NCBI GenBank assembly: GCA_963784065.1
Contig: CAWAQA010000003.1
Location: 682,001 to 746,000, forward strand
DNA: 64,000 nt
DNA from: CAWAQA01 sp963784065
GTDB taxonomy: Bacteria; Acidobacteriota; Vicinamibacteria; Vicinamibacterales; UBA2999
Reading direction: 5' to 3'
The position numbers were made by a program, and so were the translations under genes. The stretch's first letter is position 1. Each line of letters begins with the position of its first letter. The notes beneath the pieces are model-generated. The model made no database searches. It saw only the letters and a program-made list of their open reading frames with translations, and was not told the origin of the DNA. Shown one piece after another: positions 12,001 through 21,002 of this stretch.

Positions 12001-13782
12001 CAGTCGGGAACGTGATGATCGAGGCCGGCGGCACGGTGTCGGTCGAGGCGGTCGCGGGGACGAGCCCCGCATCCAGCGTCGTCGGCTGCACACCCATGTC
12101 GGCGAACAGGTTGACGGTCGCCTGCTGCATGTCCGGGCTGGCGGGCGTACCGAAGAAATCGTGGTCCTCGTCGAGACCCCACGACCACTGCACGGTGCCG
12201 GCGCCGAAGACGAGGGCGGCGCCCTTGCGGTACAGGGTCAGGTGGTGAGTAGCGACGCCGGGAGCGTAGGTCGAGCCATGGTCCTGGAGCAGTGCGGGTA
12301 CGCTGTACGTAGACGTCGAGAGCTTGATCAAGCCGGCGGGCGTAAACGCGTCGTTCGGGACCGTGTCCCACTCGTAGCCGAGCACCCCGGAGGGCAGCGT
12401 GAGGAGGTCTTCCATCCGAGGGCGGCGGCCGCGGTATTGCGCCAGAACCGCATCTGCCCTTCCGGCTGCGACACCGTGATCGAACGCGATTCCACGCCGT
12501 TGACGACGAAGAGCGTGCCGGTGAGCGAGTTCTCCGGGTTCGGCGGCGCGAAGCGCGGATCGCGCCACGTGCCCGTCCACTCGGGGCTGGGGTCGATCTT
12601 GGCGTTGGCGTGGGTTTCCTTGTACGAGACGAGCGTGCGGTACGGCGTGTTCGTGCCGTCGATGGACGCTTCCCACCGCGTGCGCCAGAACACCTCGTTG
12701 GCGCTGAAGAACGCGAGGTTCACGCCCGAGTCGCGCGCCAGTTCCACGTTGGCGCGCTGCTGGCCGGACCAGTACTCGTCGTGGCCGACCGAGAGGAACA
12801 CCTTGTGCTCGAGGATCTCGGGGCCGCGGCGGTCGCTGTCAACGCCGCTCGTGTAGCTGACGTCGTAGCCGTTGCGCTCGAGCCACCGGACCATCGGGTA
12901 CTCGGCGTTGAAGACGAAGCTCTGTCGCGGCCCGGCGCCGTCGTTGCGCGACATCATCGGCCGGTTGTAGCTGACCTTGTAGGCGCGGCCGTCGGGATTG
13001 CCGACGTAGAAGCTGTTGCCGCCGTACGAGTTGTAGGCCTGCCAGGTCGTGTCGGATGTCTGGAACAACATCTCCGACTGGCCGCTGTCGTCGCGAACGA
13101 CGAAAAAGACATGGCTCGCGGACGGCACCGGCACGTCCTCGTCCTCGCGCACCAGCCGCGCGAAATAGATACCCGACGTCGCTGCGGCCGGCACCGTCGA
13201 CGACGCCGAGACGCCCCAGTTGCCGCAGTCCACGAGGCCGGTGCTCGACTCCGTGACGCACGGCGGCTGCGTCTGCGGCAGCAGCGCCGTCGGCTGGATC
13301 GTGGCCACCTTGCGCGCGCCCGTGCCGCCGTACCACCCCATGCGGTAGATGTCGAGTCGATAGTCGGAGGCCGGCGTGTCGACCTTGAACGAGATCGACT
13401 CGCCGCGGTTGACGCTCATCTCCGTCGCGAAGCCCTGGAGGTCCGCGTCACCGGCGAGGTTGACGTCCCAGCCGGTGTCGCCGGGCAGACAGTTTTCGGC
13501 CACGATCTCGTTGGCGGGCGCGGCGCAGTTGGCCGGCGTCGGCTCACCGGCCGCCGCCGCGGCCGCGCCGCCGCCACCCGCCGCGGCCGCGCCGCCACCC
13601 CCGGCTGCGGCCAGCAGCCTCGGTCCCTGCTGCAGCGCCATGGCATGCCATGGCCGCACGGAAGCGAGCGTCTCGATCGGCCGCCCTCCCGTTGTTCCGT
13701 GCGGCGCCGAATAGAGAAGGCCCATCTCGGCGAGGCACAGGATGACCACGGAAAAGATCCGGTTTCTGCTGGCGCGCTGCAT
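1..13782 (-). CDS. Giant secreted multidomain adhesin/enzyme-like protein (3' end outside window)
   Basis: The gene starts at 13782 with a basic, then hydrophobic, leader and a long Gly/Ala-rich stretch, and is still open at base 1, so at least about 4,590 codons are present. Domains in order are: an N,N-dimethylformamidase-beta-like region (codons ~95-460), a bacterial Ig-like region (~575-680), DUF4082 (~680-845), one cadherin-like repeat, then alternating PKD-like and LamG domains with a block of 12 cadherin-like repeats in the middle. Seven LamG domains share an ETWFRR motif. The frame breaks more than 20 times, mostly in the near-identical repeats, yet each domain reads intact in one of the three frames, so the breaks are probably consensus errors. 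Role is inferred: a very large exported or surface protein that binds glycans or other surfaces. The substrate of the amidohydrolase-like head is unknown. It lies downstream of three regulators on the same strand. Confidence 0.85.
100..2700 (-). other. Giant protein: PKD-like repeats, LamG 6, cadherin-like repeat and LamG 7
   Basis: In translation order this holds two PKD-like domains (2700-2170), LamG 6 (2150-1390), a degenerate cadherin-like repeat (1385-1130), a PKD-like domain (1110-845) and LamG 7 (840-100). A further cadherin-like repeat begins at about 100 and leaves the window. The alternation matches the proximal half of the protein, so the molecule is built from PKD-LamG cassettes separated by cadherin-like spacers. 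The longest clean frame here is 212-1336. Confidence 0.7.
2700..4470 (-). other. Giant protein: PKD-like domain and LamG domains 4 and 5
   Basis: The segment encodes a PKD-like domain (SAGADLSVTLPASASLAG), then a LamG domain at ~4200-3480 and a second at ~3450-2710. The first LamG has FTLETWFRRDGAG and DLDMNYFLGIR; the second has WFRREAAG and NVDMNYFLGIR. Both end with GRW.LN segments followed by an SG...GT turn. Frame breaks lie near 3960, 3170 and 3025. Confidence 0.7.
4470..7880 (-). repeat. 12 tandem cadherin-like repeats (period 285 bp, 95 codons)
   Basis: The sense-strand complement of the anchor gtgtaggtgaagctgtcgg starts at 4535, 4820, 5110, 5399, 5685, 5970, 6254, 6538, 6825, 7112, 7390 and 7670. 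The mean spacing is exactly 285 bp, or 95 codons. The consensus unit runs from an APVAVND..TTAEDT segment through LANDTDADGDTL and SFTYTVSDGNGG. This is the Big_9/Cadherin_5-type repeat common in large bacterial adhesins, with acidic putative calcium-binding residues between units. Individual spacings of 278-290 reveal non-triplet indels that scramble the frame unit by unit, so no single ORF spans the array. Confidence 0.85.
7880..9093 (-). other. Giant protein: two PKD-like domains and third LamG domain
   Basis: Reading the minus strand, two PKD-like domains follow each other (VNAGPDQALTFP, then QWTKVSGPGTVTFG). They are followed by a LamG domain with WFRR, MNYFLGIR and DGTWRHAAVTYDGTTWRLYL. 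The frame changes near 8560 and again near 8030. MNYFLGIR and YDGTTWRLYLNG recur almost unchanged in most LamG copies of this gene, indicating recent duplication of a PKD-LamG cassette. Confidence 0.7.
9085..12425 (-). CDS. Middle fragment of giant protein: Ig-like, DUF4082, cadherin-like, PKD and two LamG domains
   Basis: This is the longest clean stretch of the giant gene. It encodes the end of the DMFase-like domain, an Ig-like domain around 12060-11740 and a DUF4082 domain around 11740-11250 (GYITGVRFYKG, YVASYHTTSGNY). These are followed by one cadherin-like repeat (11225-10920), a PKD-like domain (10935-10690) and two LamG domains (10690-9955 and 9930-9190). Each LamG ends with a conserved GRW..(N/D)(E/D)G segment. 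The start given is where the domain frame resumes, not a real start codon. The frame is lost again near 9090 inside the next PKD-like domain. Confidence 0.75.
12328..13782 (-). CDS. N-terminal fragment of giant protein: N,N-dimethylformamidase-beta-like domain
   Basis: This is the first clean reading frame of the giant gene (484 codons). After the leader and a Gly/Ala linker it carries the region typical of the large subunit of N,N-dimethylformamidase and related proteins, including SVGHDEYWSGQQR followed by a stretch ending in NEVFWRTRWE. The family folds like an amidohydrolase or glutamine-amidotransferase domain. Activity in such fused proteins is not established. The natural frame is lost near 12410-12425, where the next ORF resumes the same domain (GVLGYEWD), so the listed end is artificial. 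Confidence 0.75.
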   Translation of the reverse strand: MQRASRNRIFSVVILCLAEMGLLYSAPHGTTGGRPIETLASVRPWHAMALQQGPRLLAAAGGGGAAAAGGGGAAAAAAGEPTPANCAAPANEIVAENCLPGDTGWDVNLAGDADLQGFATEMSVNRGESISFKVDTPASDYRLDIYRMGWYGGTGARKVATIQPTALLPQTQPPCVTESSTGLVDCGNWGVSASSTVPAAATSGIYFARLVREDEDVPVPSASHVFFVVRDDSGQSEMLFQTSDTTWQAYNSYGGNSFYVGNPDGRAYKVSYNRPMMSRNDGAGPRQSFVFNAEYPMVRWLERNGYDVSYTSGVDSDRRGPEILEHKVFLSVGHDEYWSGQQRANVELARDSGVNLAFFSANEVFWRTRWEASIDGTNTPYRTLVSYKETHANAKIDPSPEWTGTWRDPRFAPPNPENSLTGTLFVVNGVESRSITVSQPEGQMRFWRNTAAAALGWKTSSRCPPGCSATSGTRSRTTRLRPPA

Positions 13783-13908
13783 ACAAGCTGCTCCGAAAAG
13801 CTGTGACGAACGCGGTCCGGGCGCAGAACGCCACGGCCCCCTGTTTTCCTAGATGGCGGCGGTGGCGGCAGCGTAGCGAGCTACGCCCTGACCTGAAATG
13901 AATCGAAG

Positions 13909-13937
13909 GTCCGGTTGTTGTAGGACCAAGGTCCGGC

Positions 13938-13938
<1 letters not shown>
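13909..13938 (-). promoter_or_regulatory. Copy 1 of a ~30-bp regulator-associated element upstream of the giant gene
   Basis: About 127 bp upstream of the giant gene start, the sequence contains GGACCAAGGTCC, an inverted repeat with 5-bp arms and a 2-bp spacer, next to a further GGTCC half-site. Related elements lie at 15177-15206 and 16125-16155. Copies 1 and 2 match at 23 of 30 positions over the same register. Inferred role: a binding site for one of the NarL-type regulators encoded next door. Confidence 0.5.
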
Positions 13939-15134
<1,196 letters not shown>

Positions 15135-15176
15135 AGGCGCGAGAATACCGGTGGATGTGCGCGCTGAGAATGAACT

Positions 15177-15206
15177 GAAGGTCCGATGCACGTACGACCA
15201 ACGTCC
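15177..15206 (-). promoter_or_regulatory. Copy 2 of the ~30-bp element, upstream of the sigma-54 activator
   Basis: It reads gaaggtccg then, after ten bases, acgaccaacgtcc, and aligns with copy 1 without gaps (23 of 30). It sits 43 bp upstream of the GTG at 15134, consistent with an operator or activator site for that gene. Confidence 0.5.
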
Positions 15207-15278
15207 CAGACACTCTTGTCGTGCACGCTTCTGCGTTCACACGGCGACACGGCCGCCTGAACGTGGAAGCGATATTCA

Positions 15279-15363
<85 letters not shown>

Positions 15364-15376
15364 ACGGTGTTACCGG

Positions 15377-16063
15377 CTAATCGTAGAAACGCTCGGAGTC
15401 GAAGCGGCGATGCACGGCGAACAGCGCGAGCTCGAGGCGGTTCGATACGCCAAGCTTGTCGAAGATGTTCGTCAGGTGGTGCTTGACGGTCTTGGAGCTG
15501 ATCGCGAACTTCGCGGCGATGTCGCCGTTGGAGCACCCGGCGACCACCGCCGACACCATCTGCAGCTCGCGCGGCGTGAGCCCGAACGTCGGGCCGCGCT
15601 GCTCGACTTCCGAGGCGACCTGGCGCCGGCGCATCATTTCGATCAGATCGGCGACGCGCTCGCGCCCGACCCAGTATTCGCCGGCCATCACGCTGCGGAT
15701 GCTCTTGAACAGCATGTCGGGCGGCGAGTGCTTCATCACCACGCCGCGGGCGCCGAGCTGCAGCGCTTCGACCACGTCCGAGTCGGCCGCGTCGGCCGTC
15801 AGCACGAGCGTCCGGATCGGCGGCAGCACCCGCGAGATCTCACGCAGCGCCTGCAGGCCGGGGCCCATGGGCATGCGGAGATCGAGCAGCAGCACGTCCG
15901 GCCGCAGCTGGGTCGCCAGCTTGACCGCGTCTCGTCCATCGCTCGCTTCGCCGACCACGACGAGGCCCGGCTCGTTCTCGAGAAGCTTGCGAAGGGCTTC
16001 GCGAAACAGCGCGTGGTCGTCCGCGATCAGGACCGAGATGGTTCTGGTCGGTGTCGAAACCAT
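15377..16063 (-). CDS. NarL/FixJ-type response regulator 1
   Basis: A 228-aa protein with an N-terminal receiver and a C-terminal LuxR-type HTH. The receiver has paired acidic residues in LIADDH, the phosphoacceptor Asp in LLLDLRMP and the switch Thr/Ser region in LVLTADA. The HTH shows LTPRELQMVSAVVAGCSNGD and SSKTVKHHLTNIFDKLGVSNR. The ATG at 16063 is chosen because the receiver fold begins a few residues later, although upstream in-frame codons exist; AAGG lies ~10 bp upstream. It is almost certainly a tandem paralogue of the neighbour at 16223-16909 (same length, about half the residues shared). No histidine kinase lies nearby, so the partner kinase is encoded elsewhere. Confidence 0.92.
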   Translation of the reverse strand: MVSTPTRTISVLIADDHALFREALRKLLENEPGLVVVGEASDGRDAVKLATQLRPDVLLLDLRMPMGPGLQALREISRVLPPIRTLVLTADAADSDVVEALQLGARGVVMKHSPPDMLFKSIRSVMAGEYWVGRERVADLIEMMRRRQVASEVEQRGPTFGLTPRELQMVSAVVAGCSNGDIAAKFAISSKTVKHHLTNIFDKLGVSNRLELALFAVHRRFDSERFYD

Positions 16064-16124
16064 ATGACTGCCTTGAAGATGAGAAGGCAGCTTAGCGGCG
16101 GACTTCAACGATGAGAATGCTCCG

Positions 16125-16155
16125 AAGGTAGGGGTAGGGACCAGACGAAGGTCCC
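16125..16155 (-). promoter_or_regulatory. Copy 3 of the ~30-bp element, between the two response regulator genes
   Basis: GGGACCagacgaaGGTCCC forms an inverted repeat ~80 bp upstream of response regulator 1. Its right part aligns with GAC-(C/G)AA-GGTCC of copies 1 and 2. Inferred autoregulatory site; the alignment is looser than between the first two copies. Confidence 0.4.
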
Positions 16156-16222
16156 ATACCGGTGTCGCGCCATGTCATGCCGTGCAGCGCCGCGGCCAGA
16201 CCGCCGAGCGTGAGTGAACGAA

Positions 16223-16909
16223 TCATGCAGTGTAGCGGGTCGGGTCGAGCCGGTGCTGAACCGCGAAGCGCGCCAGCTCGATGCGGTTCGTGACCCCGAG
16301 CTTCTCGAACATGTTCGTCAGGTGGTATTTCACCGTGTTCGAGCTGATCGAGAACTGCTGCGCGATGTCCTGATTCGTCGACCCTGTCACGATCGCCGAC
16401 ACGATGTCGAGCTGCCGTGGCGTGAGACCGAAGGTCGGCTGCCGCGGCGCGGCGCCCGCCGGCATGGCGCGCTCGCGGATCGTCTCGACCAGGCTGGCCA
16501 CGCATTCGCGGCCGACCCAGTACTGGCCGGCGACCACCGAATGAATGCTCTTGAACAGCAGCTCGGTCGTCGAATGCTTCATCAGGATGCCGCGCGCCCC
16601 GAGCTGCAGCGCGTGCCCGATGTCGAGATCGCCGACTTCCGCCGTGAGCAGCAGCGTGCGCACCGGCGGCGTCATGTCCGAGAGCTCGCGCAGCACCGTC
16701 AGTCCCGGCGTATCGGGCATCACGAGGTCGAGGAGCAGGATCTCGGGACGCAGCTCGCGCACCTGCCGGATGGCATCGCGACCGTTCCCCGCCTCGCCCA
16801 CGACGCGCACATTGGGATCGCTCTCGAGGAGCTTCCTCAGCGCTTCGCGAAACAGCGGGTGATCGTCGGCGATGACGACGGTAATGGGGCGGCTCGGCGT
16901 CGTGGTCAT
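16223..16909 (-). CDS. NarL/FixJ-type response regulator 2
   Basis: A 228-aa receiver-HTH protein starting at the ATG at 16909, just before the VIADDHPLFREAL receiver motif. The phosphoacceptor is in LLLDLVMPDTPG and the HTH in LTPRQLDIVSAIVTG and SSNTVKYHLTNMFEKLGVTNR. An upstream in-frame extension to 17155 has no homology character. It differs from regulator 1 mainly in surface residues. Gene order on the minus strand is regulator 2, regulator 1, sigma-54 activator, giant gene. Confidence 0.92.
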   Translation of the reverse strand: MTTTPSRPITVVIADDHPLFREALRKLLESDPNVRVVGEAGNGRDAIRQVRELRPEILLLDLVMPDTPGLTVLRELSDMTPPVRTLLLTAEVGDLDIGHALQLGARGILMKHSTTELLFKSIHSVVAGQYWVGRECVASLVETIRERAMPAGAAPRQPTFGLTPRQLDIVSAIVTGSTNQDIAQQFSISSNTVKYHLTNMFEKLGVTNRIELARFAVQHRLDPTRYTA

Positions 16910-17225
16910 CTCTGCAGGTCCAATCTTTCTGTGCACGCAGCATCCGCAGCGGTCAGCGGAGGGCGTGCCTTCCTCTCCGTTGTCCGTTTTTTCATCCAGT
17001 AAAGTCGCCCTGCCGGCGGACGACTGCGACAAGCTCAGCCTTGGAAGGGAGGCAGTATTTCTGATTGAGGAGGTGTTTGCAAGAAGAATGTGCAAACCGT
17101 GCAAAAAAGGACAGTAATGCAGCGAAACTGTGAGCACTCCGTCCCCTGTTGGCATGCGAATCCCTCAATCTGCCACACAAACGTGTAGGACGCGTACGGT
17201 ATGGCCGTTGCTGTGGGACTCAGAG
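16910..17225. other. Intergenic, divergent promoter region
   Basis: About 315 bp separate the divergent response regulator 2 and PilZ genes. The part at 17030-17115 is noticeably AT-richer than its surroundings (long a-runs, gcaaaaaaggac) and probably holds promoters. I see no convincing coding sequence. Confidence 0.5.
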
Positions 17226-17558
17226 ATGCGTGCCCCCAGATTCCGCCTGGACCTCACCGTCCGGTATCGTCCGGTCGGCGCCGCCGAATGGCGAGAGGCG
17301 AAGACCGGAAATATTTCTTCGTCCGGCGTGCTCCTGCGCGCCGAAGACGCGGTCCCCGTGGAGACGCGTCTGGAGTTGCAGGTCGCACTCGCCCTCAGCG
17401 AGCCGACCGCTGGCACCGGCGCGGTGTCATGCGTCGGCCACGTGGTACGGCTTGTGGGCGACCCTGAGGGCGACCTGCAAGGTTTTGCCGTCGCCATCGA
17501 CGACTACGCCTTCCAGCCCCAGGTGATGTTTCCTCCGGCGAGGGCGATCGCAAAATAG
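17226..17558 (+). CDS. PilZ-domain protein
   Basis: A 110-aa protein from the ATG at 17226; an in-frame ATG at 17130 is possible but adds non-conserved residues. The N-terminal RAPRFRLDLTVRYRP segment and the downstream NISSSGVLL motif (N-x-S-x-x-G) are the two halves of a PilZ fold, which usually binds cyclic di-GMP. The arginine motif is not the canonical RxxxR, so ligand binding is uncertain. It is divergent from the response regulators. Role is inferred as a c-di-GMP-linked switch near a surface protein locus. Confidence 0.75.
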   Translation: MRAPRFRLDLTVRYRPVGAAEWREAKTGNISSSGVLLRAEDAVPVETRLELQVALALSEPTAGTGAVSCVGHVVRLVGDPEGDLQGFAVAIDDYAFQPQVMFPPARAIAK

Positions 17559-17815
17559 GGCAGTGCCCTGTGCGGGATCGCGCACCCTCGTCCCGGCAAC
17601 CAACACCCTCCCATCCGTCGGGTCTTCGAATTCCGTCTAGTGGCGTCTCCGGCAGCCGCTCGTTGGCGCCGCGGGCCCGGGCGGCGATCGAGCGGACGAT
17701 TACGCTCGACGGAAAAACGCTTACGACTGTCGGCGTGCTCGCCGGTCTTCCACCTTCAGGCGGAAGCACGGGCGCGCGTTCCGGGACTTAGGCAACGAAC
17801 CACGTTTCCAGGGGA
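17559..17815. other. Intergenic with a palindrome, no gene seen
   Basis: The gap between convergent PilZ and panE-like genes has no ORF with family character. An imperfect hairpin CTTCCaccttcaggcGGAAG at about 17748-17767 belongs to the dispersed palindrome family and may act as a terminator. Confidence 0.4.
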
Positions 17816-18727
17816 CTAGCCTGAGTCGGCCGCCACGAGCAGCGCATTCATCGCGCCGCTGAGCGGTGTCGGCACGCCGAGCTCGCGCCCCTTCCTGACG
17901 ACCACGCCGACCAGCGCGTCGGTCTCCATCGACCGCCCGCGAGTGCGGTCGATCAGCATCGACGTCGTGATCGCCGTCGCGCCGTCGGTCGCCGCGATCT
18001 GCTCGCTGATATCCGACTCCCGCAGCATGATGCCCTGGGCGTTGGCCACCGCGACGACTTCGCGCATCACTCCAATCACCAGTTCCCGCAGCTCGGGTAT
18101 GGCGAGGATCGCCGCCGGCGTCTTCCCCGTGATCGCCGAGACGGTGTTGAAGCCGGCGTTCCACACCAGCTTGTACCAGCGCTCGTGCAGGATGTCGCGG
18201 CTGATGATCACCCGCTGGCCGCTCATGGCGAGCGCATCGCGCACCGCGGGCAGCCGTGCGGGGTCGAAGCCGAGGCGGGCGCCCAGGATGATCGCACCTG
18301 GCGCGACGTGCTTGAGCACACCGGGCGCCTCGAGCGTCGCGCCCACGTAGACGACCGCCGTGGCTACCCTGCCGCGCCCGAACCGCGCTGCCAGGACCTC
18401 GTCGGACTCCACCCCGTTCTGCAGCGGCACGATGACCGTCGTATCTCGAATGACCGCCTCGAGATCGTCGAGAATCGAGGTGGTCTGGTGTGCCTTGACG
18501 CAGACGAGCACGAGATCCGCCCGGTCGAGATGCGCGGCGGTGGCCGCCGCCGGCACGGGCGGGATATGCAACCGCCCGATCAACGTCGAGTCGATCCGGA
18601 TGCCGCTCGTGCGCAGCGCCTCCAGTTGCGCGCCGCGCGCCACGAACTGCACCTCCTGCCCGTAGCGCGCGAGCATCCCGCCGAAGAACGCGCCAACCGC
18701 ACCGGCGCCGTAGACGACAATCTTCAC
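17816..18727 (-). CDS. panE: 2-dehydropantoate 2-reductase (ketopantoate reductase family)
   Basis: About 303 aa. The GTG at 18727 overlaps the upstream stop as GTGA and gives the N-terminus VKIVVYGAGAVGAFFGG, a Rossmann dinucleotide-binding motif (GxGxxG). Downstream come VCVKAHQT, PLQNGV and a helical C-terminal domain with KLVWNAGFNTVSAITG. PanE reduces ketopantoate with NADPH in pantothenate synthesis, but this family also contains enzymes acting on other 2-keto acids, so the symbol is by family. It is the last gene of a five-gene minus-strand run headed by folE. Confidence 0.85.
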   Translation of the reverse strand: MKIVVYGAGAVGAFFGGMLARYGQEVQFVARGAQLEALRTSGIRIDSTLIGRLHIPPVPAAATAAHLDRADLVLVCVKAHQTTSILDDLEAVIRDTTVIVPLQNGVESDEVLAARFGRGRVATAVVYVGATLEAPGVLKHVAPGAIILGARLGFDPARLPAVRDALAMSGQRVIISRDILHERWYKLVWNAGFNTVSAITGKTPAAILAIPELRELVIGVMREVVAVANAQGIMLRESDISEQIAATDGATAITTSMLIDRTRGRSMETDALVGVVVRKGRELGVPTPLSGAMNALLVAADSG

Positions 18728-20277
18728 CGGGCGTACTCCGTGATCACCGCCTGCCCGCGCGCATAGCGATCGCGATCCTCCGGCCGATAGATGCGCACCT
18801 GTGACCCGATCTCCGCCACCGGCGGCCAGTCCAGCGCGGCCAGCCTGCTGCCGGAGAACCGCTGCCGGAAGAGCGGTTCCTCCCAGCGTTCGAAGAGCAG
18901 GAAGGGCACGAGGCCCCTGTCCCGTGCGAACACCATTGCCCGGTCCAGCCACGCCGGGTCGAGGCCGTCCCAGACGAGCGTCGGGCGGCCCGAGTAGAAG
19001 CGCACGCTTCCGCTCTGCCAGCTCGTGATCACGAGAGCGTTGGCAGGGAGCCGTTCGCCGACGAACGTTCCCGCGCGCGCGAAACGCGCCTCGAGCACAT
19101 GCAGCCTGAACACGCTGCGCTCGGTGCCGGTGCGAAGGAACAGCGCGGCCAGCGCCAGCGTGACACACGTGAGAACCGGTGCCGCAGCGCGGGGCGACAG
19201 CCGGCGGCACGCCGCATCGATTGCCGCCACCATCAGGATCAGCACGAGCGGAATCGTCGGCAGGAGAAACCGCAGAAACCACCACTCCTCGAACACGACG
19301 TACGGAAGGTAGCATGCGAGGTTCACGAGGAACATCGCCGCGTACAACGCGCTCAGCGCGCCGGGCAGGACGAATGGCGCACTGGCGGCCACGAGCCACG
19401 CGGGCGTGTGCGCCTCCGACATCCACGCCAGGTATCGCGACCAGTTGGGGGCGACATGCGCGGCCTGAAACAGCACCGCCAGCGAACCGTAGCCCGAGCT
19501 GAGGGGCGATCCGTAGAATTCGTTCTGCACGAGCGCCACGGCCACGCAACCGGCGGCACCGCCGCCGCCGTACGCCAGCGCGGCCGTGAATCGTTCACGC
19601 GTCGTGCGCTCGGGACGAAAAAGCAGGAAGAGTCCGAGTGGTACGGCCAGCGGCGCGAGGTTGGGCCGCATGAGGATGGCGGCGCCCGTCGCAAGGCCCG
19701 CCACGAGCGGGCCACGCCGGCCGGTGCCCGTGGCCGCGGCCACGGCCAGCATCCACAGCGCCGCCGCCGGCACGTCGCTCATCGGCTGCACGAGCTGATA
19801 CAGAAACACCGGGCTGCACGCCGCCATCACCGCCGCGGCGAGGCCAACCCGGGCGCCGTACCGTGCGCCCGCGGTGTACGTGGCCGCCACGAGCAGCGCG
19901 CCGAACAGCGGCACCACCAGGAAGATCGCGTCGCGGCCGCCCAGCATCAGGAACGGCGCCATGGCGATCGACAACCCCGCAGGACAGACGGGAACCGCGG
20001 CGCCGCTCACCGTCGGCGACGGCAGGTGGCCGGCAGGCGCGAACGCCCGTGGCGCTTCCGGCCAGGGCGCGGCGAGCGCAAGCGGGTCCGGAACCTGCAA
20101 CGCCGGTACACCGCGCACGATCGCACCGTGCACCATCGTCCCGCGCACCGTTGCGGCCCACCGCTCTGCCTGGTACGCGTAACAATAGGAATCGGAGCCG
20201 CCGGCGACGAACGTACCCCAATGCAGGCCCGCCCAGACGACGCCCGCGACCAGCAGCGCCAGCGTGACTTGCCTCAT
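18724..20277 (-). CDS. Integral-membrane glycosyltransferase (GT39/GT83-like)
   Basis: A 517-aa protein with about ten hydrophobic segments. An early periplasmic loop carries an acidic motif (GGSDSYCYAY), typical of polyprenyl-phosphate-sugar-dependent GT-C enzymes. The hydrophilic C-terminus (LPANALVITSWQSGSVRFYS) resembles the soluble tail of ArnT-like and mannosyltransferase-like proteins. It follows a GT2 enzyme that could make the lipid-linked donor. Its stop overlaps the next start by 4 bp. Acceptor unknown. Confidence 0.8.
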   Translation of the reverse strand: MRQVTLALLVAGVVWAGLHWGTFVAGGSDSYCYAYQAERWAATVRGTMVHGAIVRGVPALQVPDPLALAAPWPEAPRAFAPAGHLPSPTVSGAAVPVCPAGLSIAMAPFLMLGGRDAIFLVVPLFGALLVAATYTAGARYGARVGLAAAVMAACSPVFLYQLVQPMSDVPAAALWMLAVAAATGTGRRGPLVAGLATGAAILMRPNLAPLAVPLGLFLLFRPERTTRERFTAALAYGGGGAAGCVAVALVQNEFYGSPLSSGYGSLAVLFQAAHVAPNWSRYLAWMSEAHTPAWLVAASAPFVLPGALSALYAAMFLVNLACYLPYVVFEEWWFLRFLLPTIPLVLILMVAAIDAACRRLSPRAAAPVLTCVTLALAALFLRTGTERSVFRLHVLEARFARAGTFVGERLPANALVITSWQSGSVRFYSGRPTLVWDGLDPAWLDRAMVFARDRGLVPFLLFERWEEPLFRQRFSGSRLAALDWPPVAEIGSQVRIYRPEDRDRYARGQAVITEYAR

Positions 20278-20296
20278 CTAGCGGACTGTCCAGACT

Positions 20297-21002
20297 CTAT
20301 CCCTTGAATCGTTCGACGACAAGCACCTGCAGCGCGCGCACGCCATCGCGCCAGCCGATCTTCTTTCCCTGCCTGCGCGTCCGGGCGTCGAATCGTACCG
20401 GCAGCTCGCGGATGCGGTGGCCCCGGCGCAGCAGGCGTGCCGTGATTTCCGGTTCGATGTCGAACCGGTTGGCTTGCAGGTCGAGCGCGCGCGCCACGTC
20501 GGCGCGCATTACCTTGTAACAGGTTTCCATGTCGGTCAGCGACGAGGCAAAGAGCACGTTCGTCACCCCCGTGAGGAATCGATTCGCGGCCACCGTGACC
20601 CACGGCACGCCGGCCGCCGCCTGCAGGAACCGGGAGCCGTAGACGACATCCGTGTCGCCGCGCAACGATCGGGCCCACCAGCTCTGCCAGTTGCGCGGGA
20701 TCGAGCTCGAGGTCGGCGTCCTGGATGGCGACGATCGACCCGCGTGCGCGGTGCAGTCCGCGCCGGATCGCGCTTCCCTTGCCGCCGTTTCGCTCCGCCT
20801 CGAGCACAATGACCCCCGGCGCGTCGTCCCGCACCCGGCGCAGCACCTCCCGCGTTCCGTCGGTAGACCCGTCGTCAACGACGAGAATCTCGCGCTCGAT
20901 GGGCAGCTCGATCGAGAGCAGCCGATCGATGACGGCGCGAACCGTGCGGACCTCGTTGTAGACGGGAACGATGATCGACAGCAGCTCCCGGCGATCGCTC
21001 AC
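20297..21002 (-). CDS. Family 2 glycosyltransferase (dolichyl-phosphate-sugar-synthase-like), frameshifted
   Basis: The GTG at 21002 overlaps the upstream stop (GTGA). The N-terminal half has LSIIVPVYNE, ILVVDDGSTDGT and IQDADLELDP, the nucleotide-sugar and metal-binding motifs of GT2. The frame then shifts near 20660. The second half resumes with DTDVVYGSRFL, DMETCYKVMR and the FDIEPEITA motif typical of polyprenyl-phosphate mannose/glucose synthases. No C-terminal membrane domain is present. It probably makes a lipid-linked sugar for the membrane transferase that follows. Confidence 0.85.

Noticed and set aside
8984..12856. 1,290-codon plus-strand open frame
   Set aside because: It is the antisense of the giant gene. 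Its translation is Arg/Ala/Gly/Asp-rich without domains, a usual GC-rich shadow.
13783..13937. Sigma-54 (-24/-12) promoter for the giant gene
   Set aside because: No GG-N10-GC pair with an acceptable TGGC/TTGC context was found upstream of 13782.
17559..17815. Cyclic di-GMP riboswitch near the PilZ gene
   Set aside because: No GEMM-type conserved core could be found; only a short palindrome is present.
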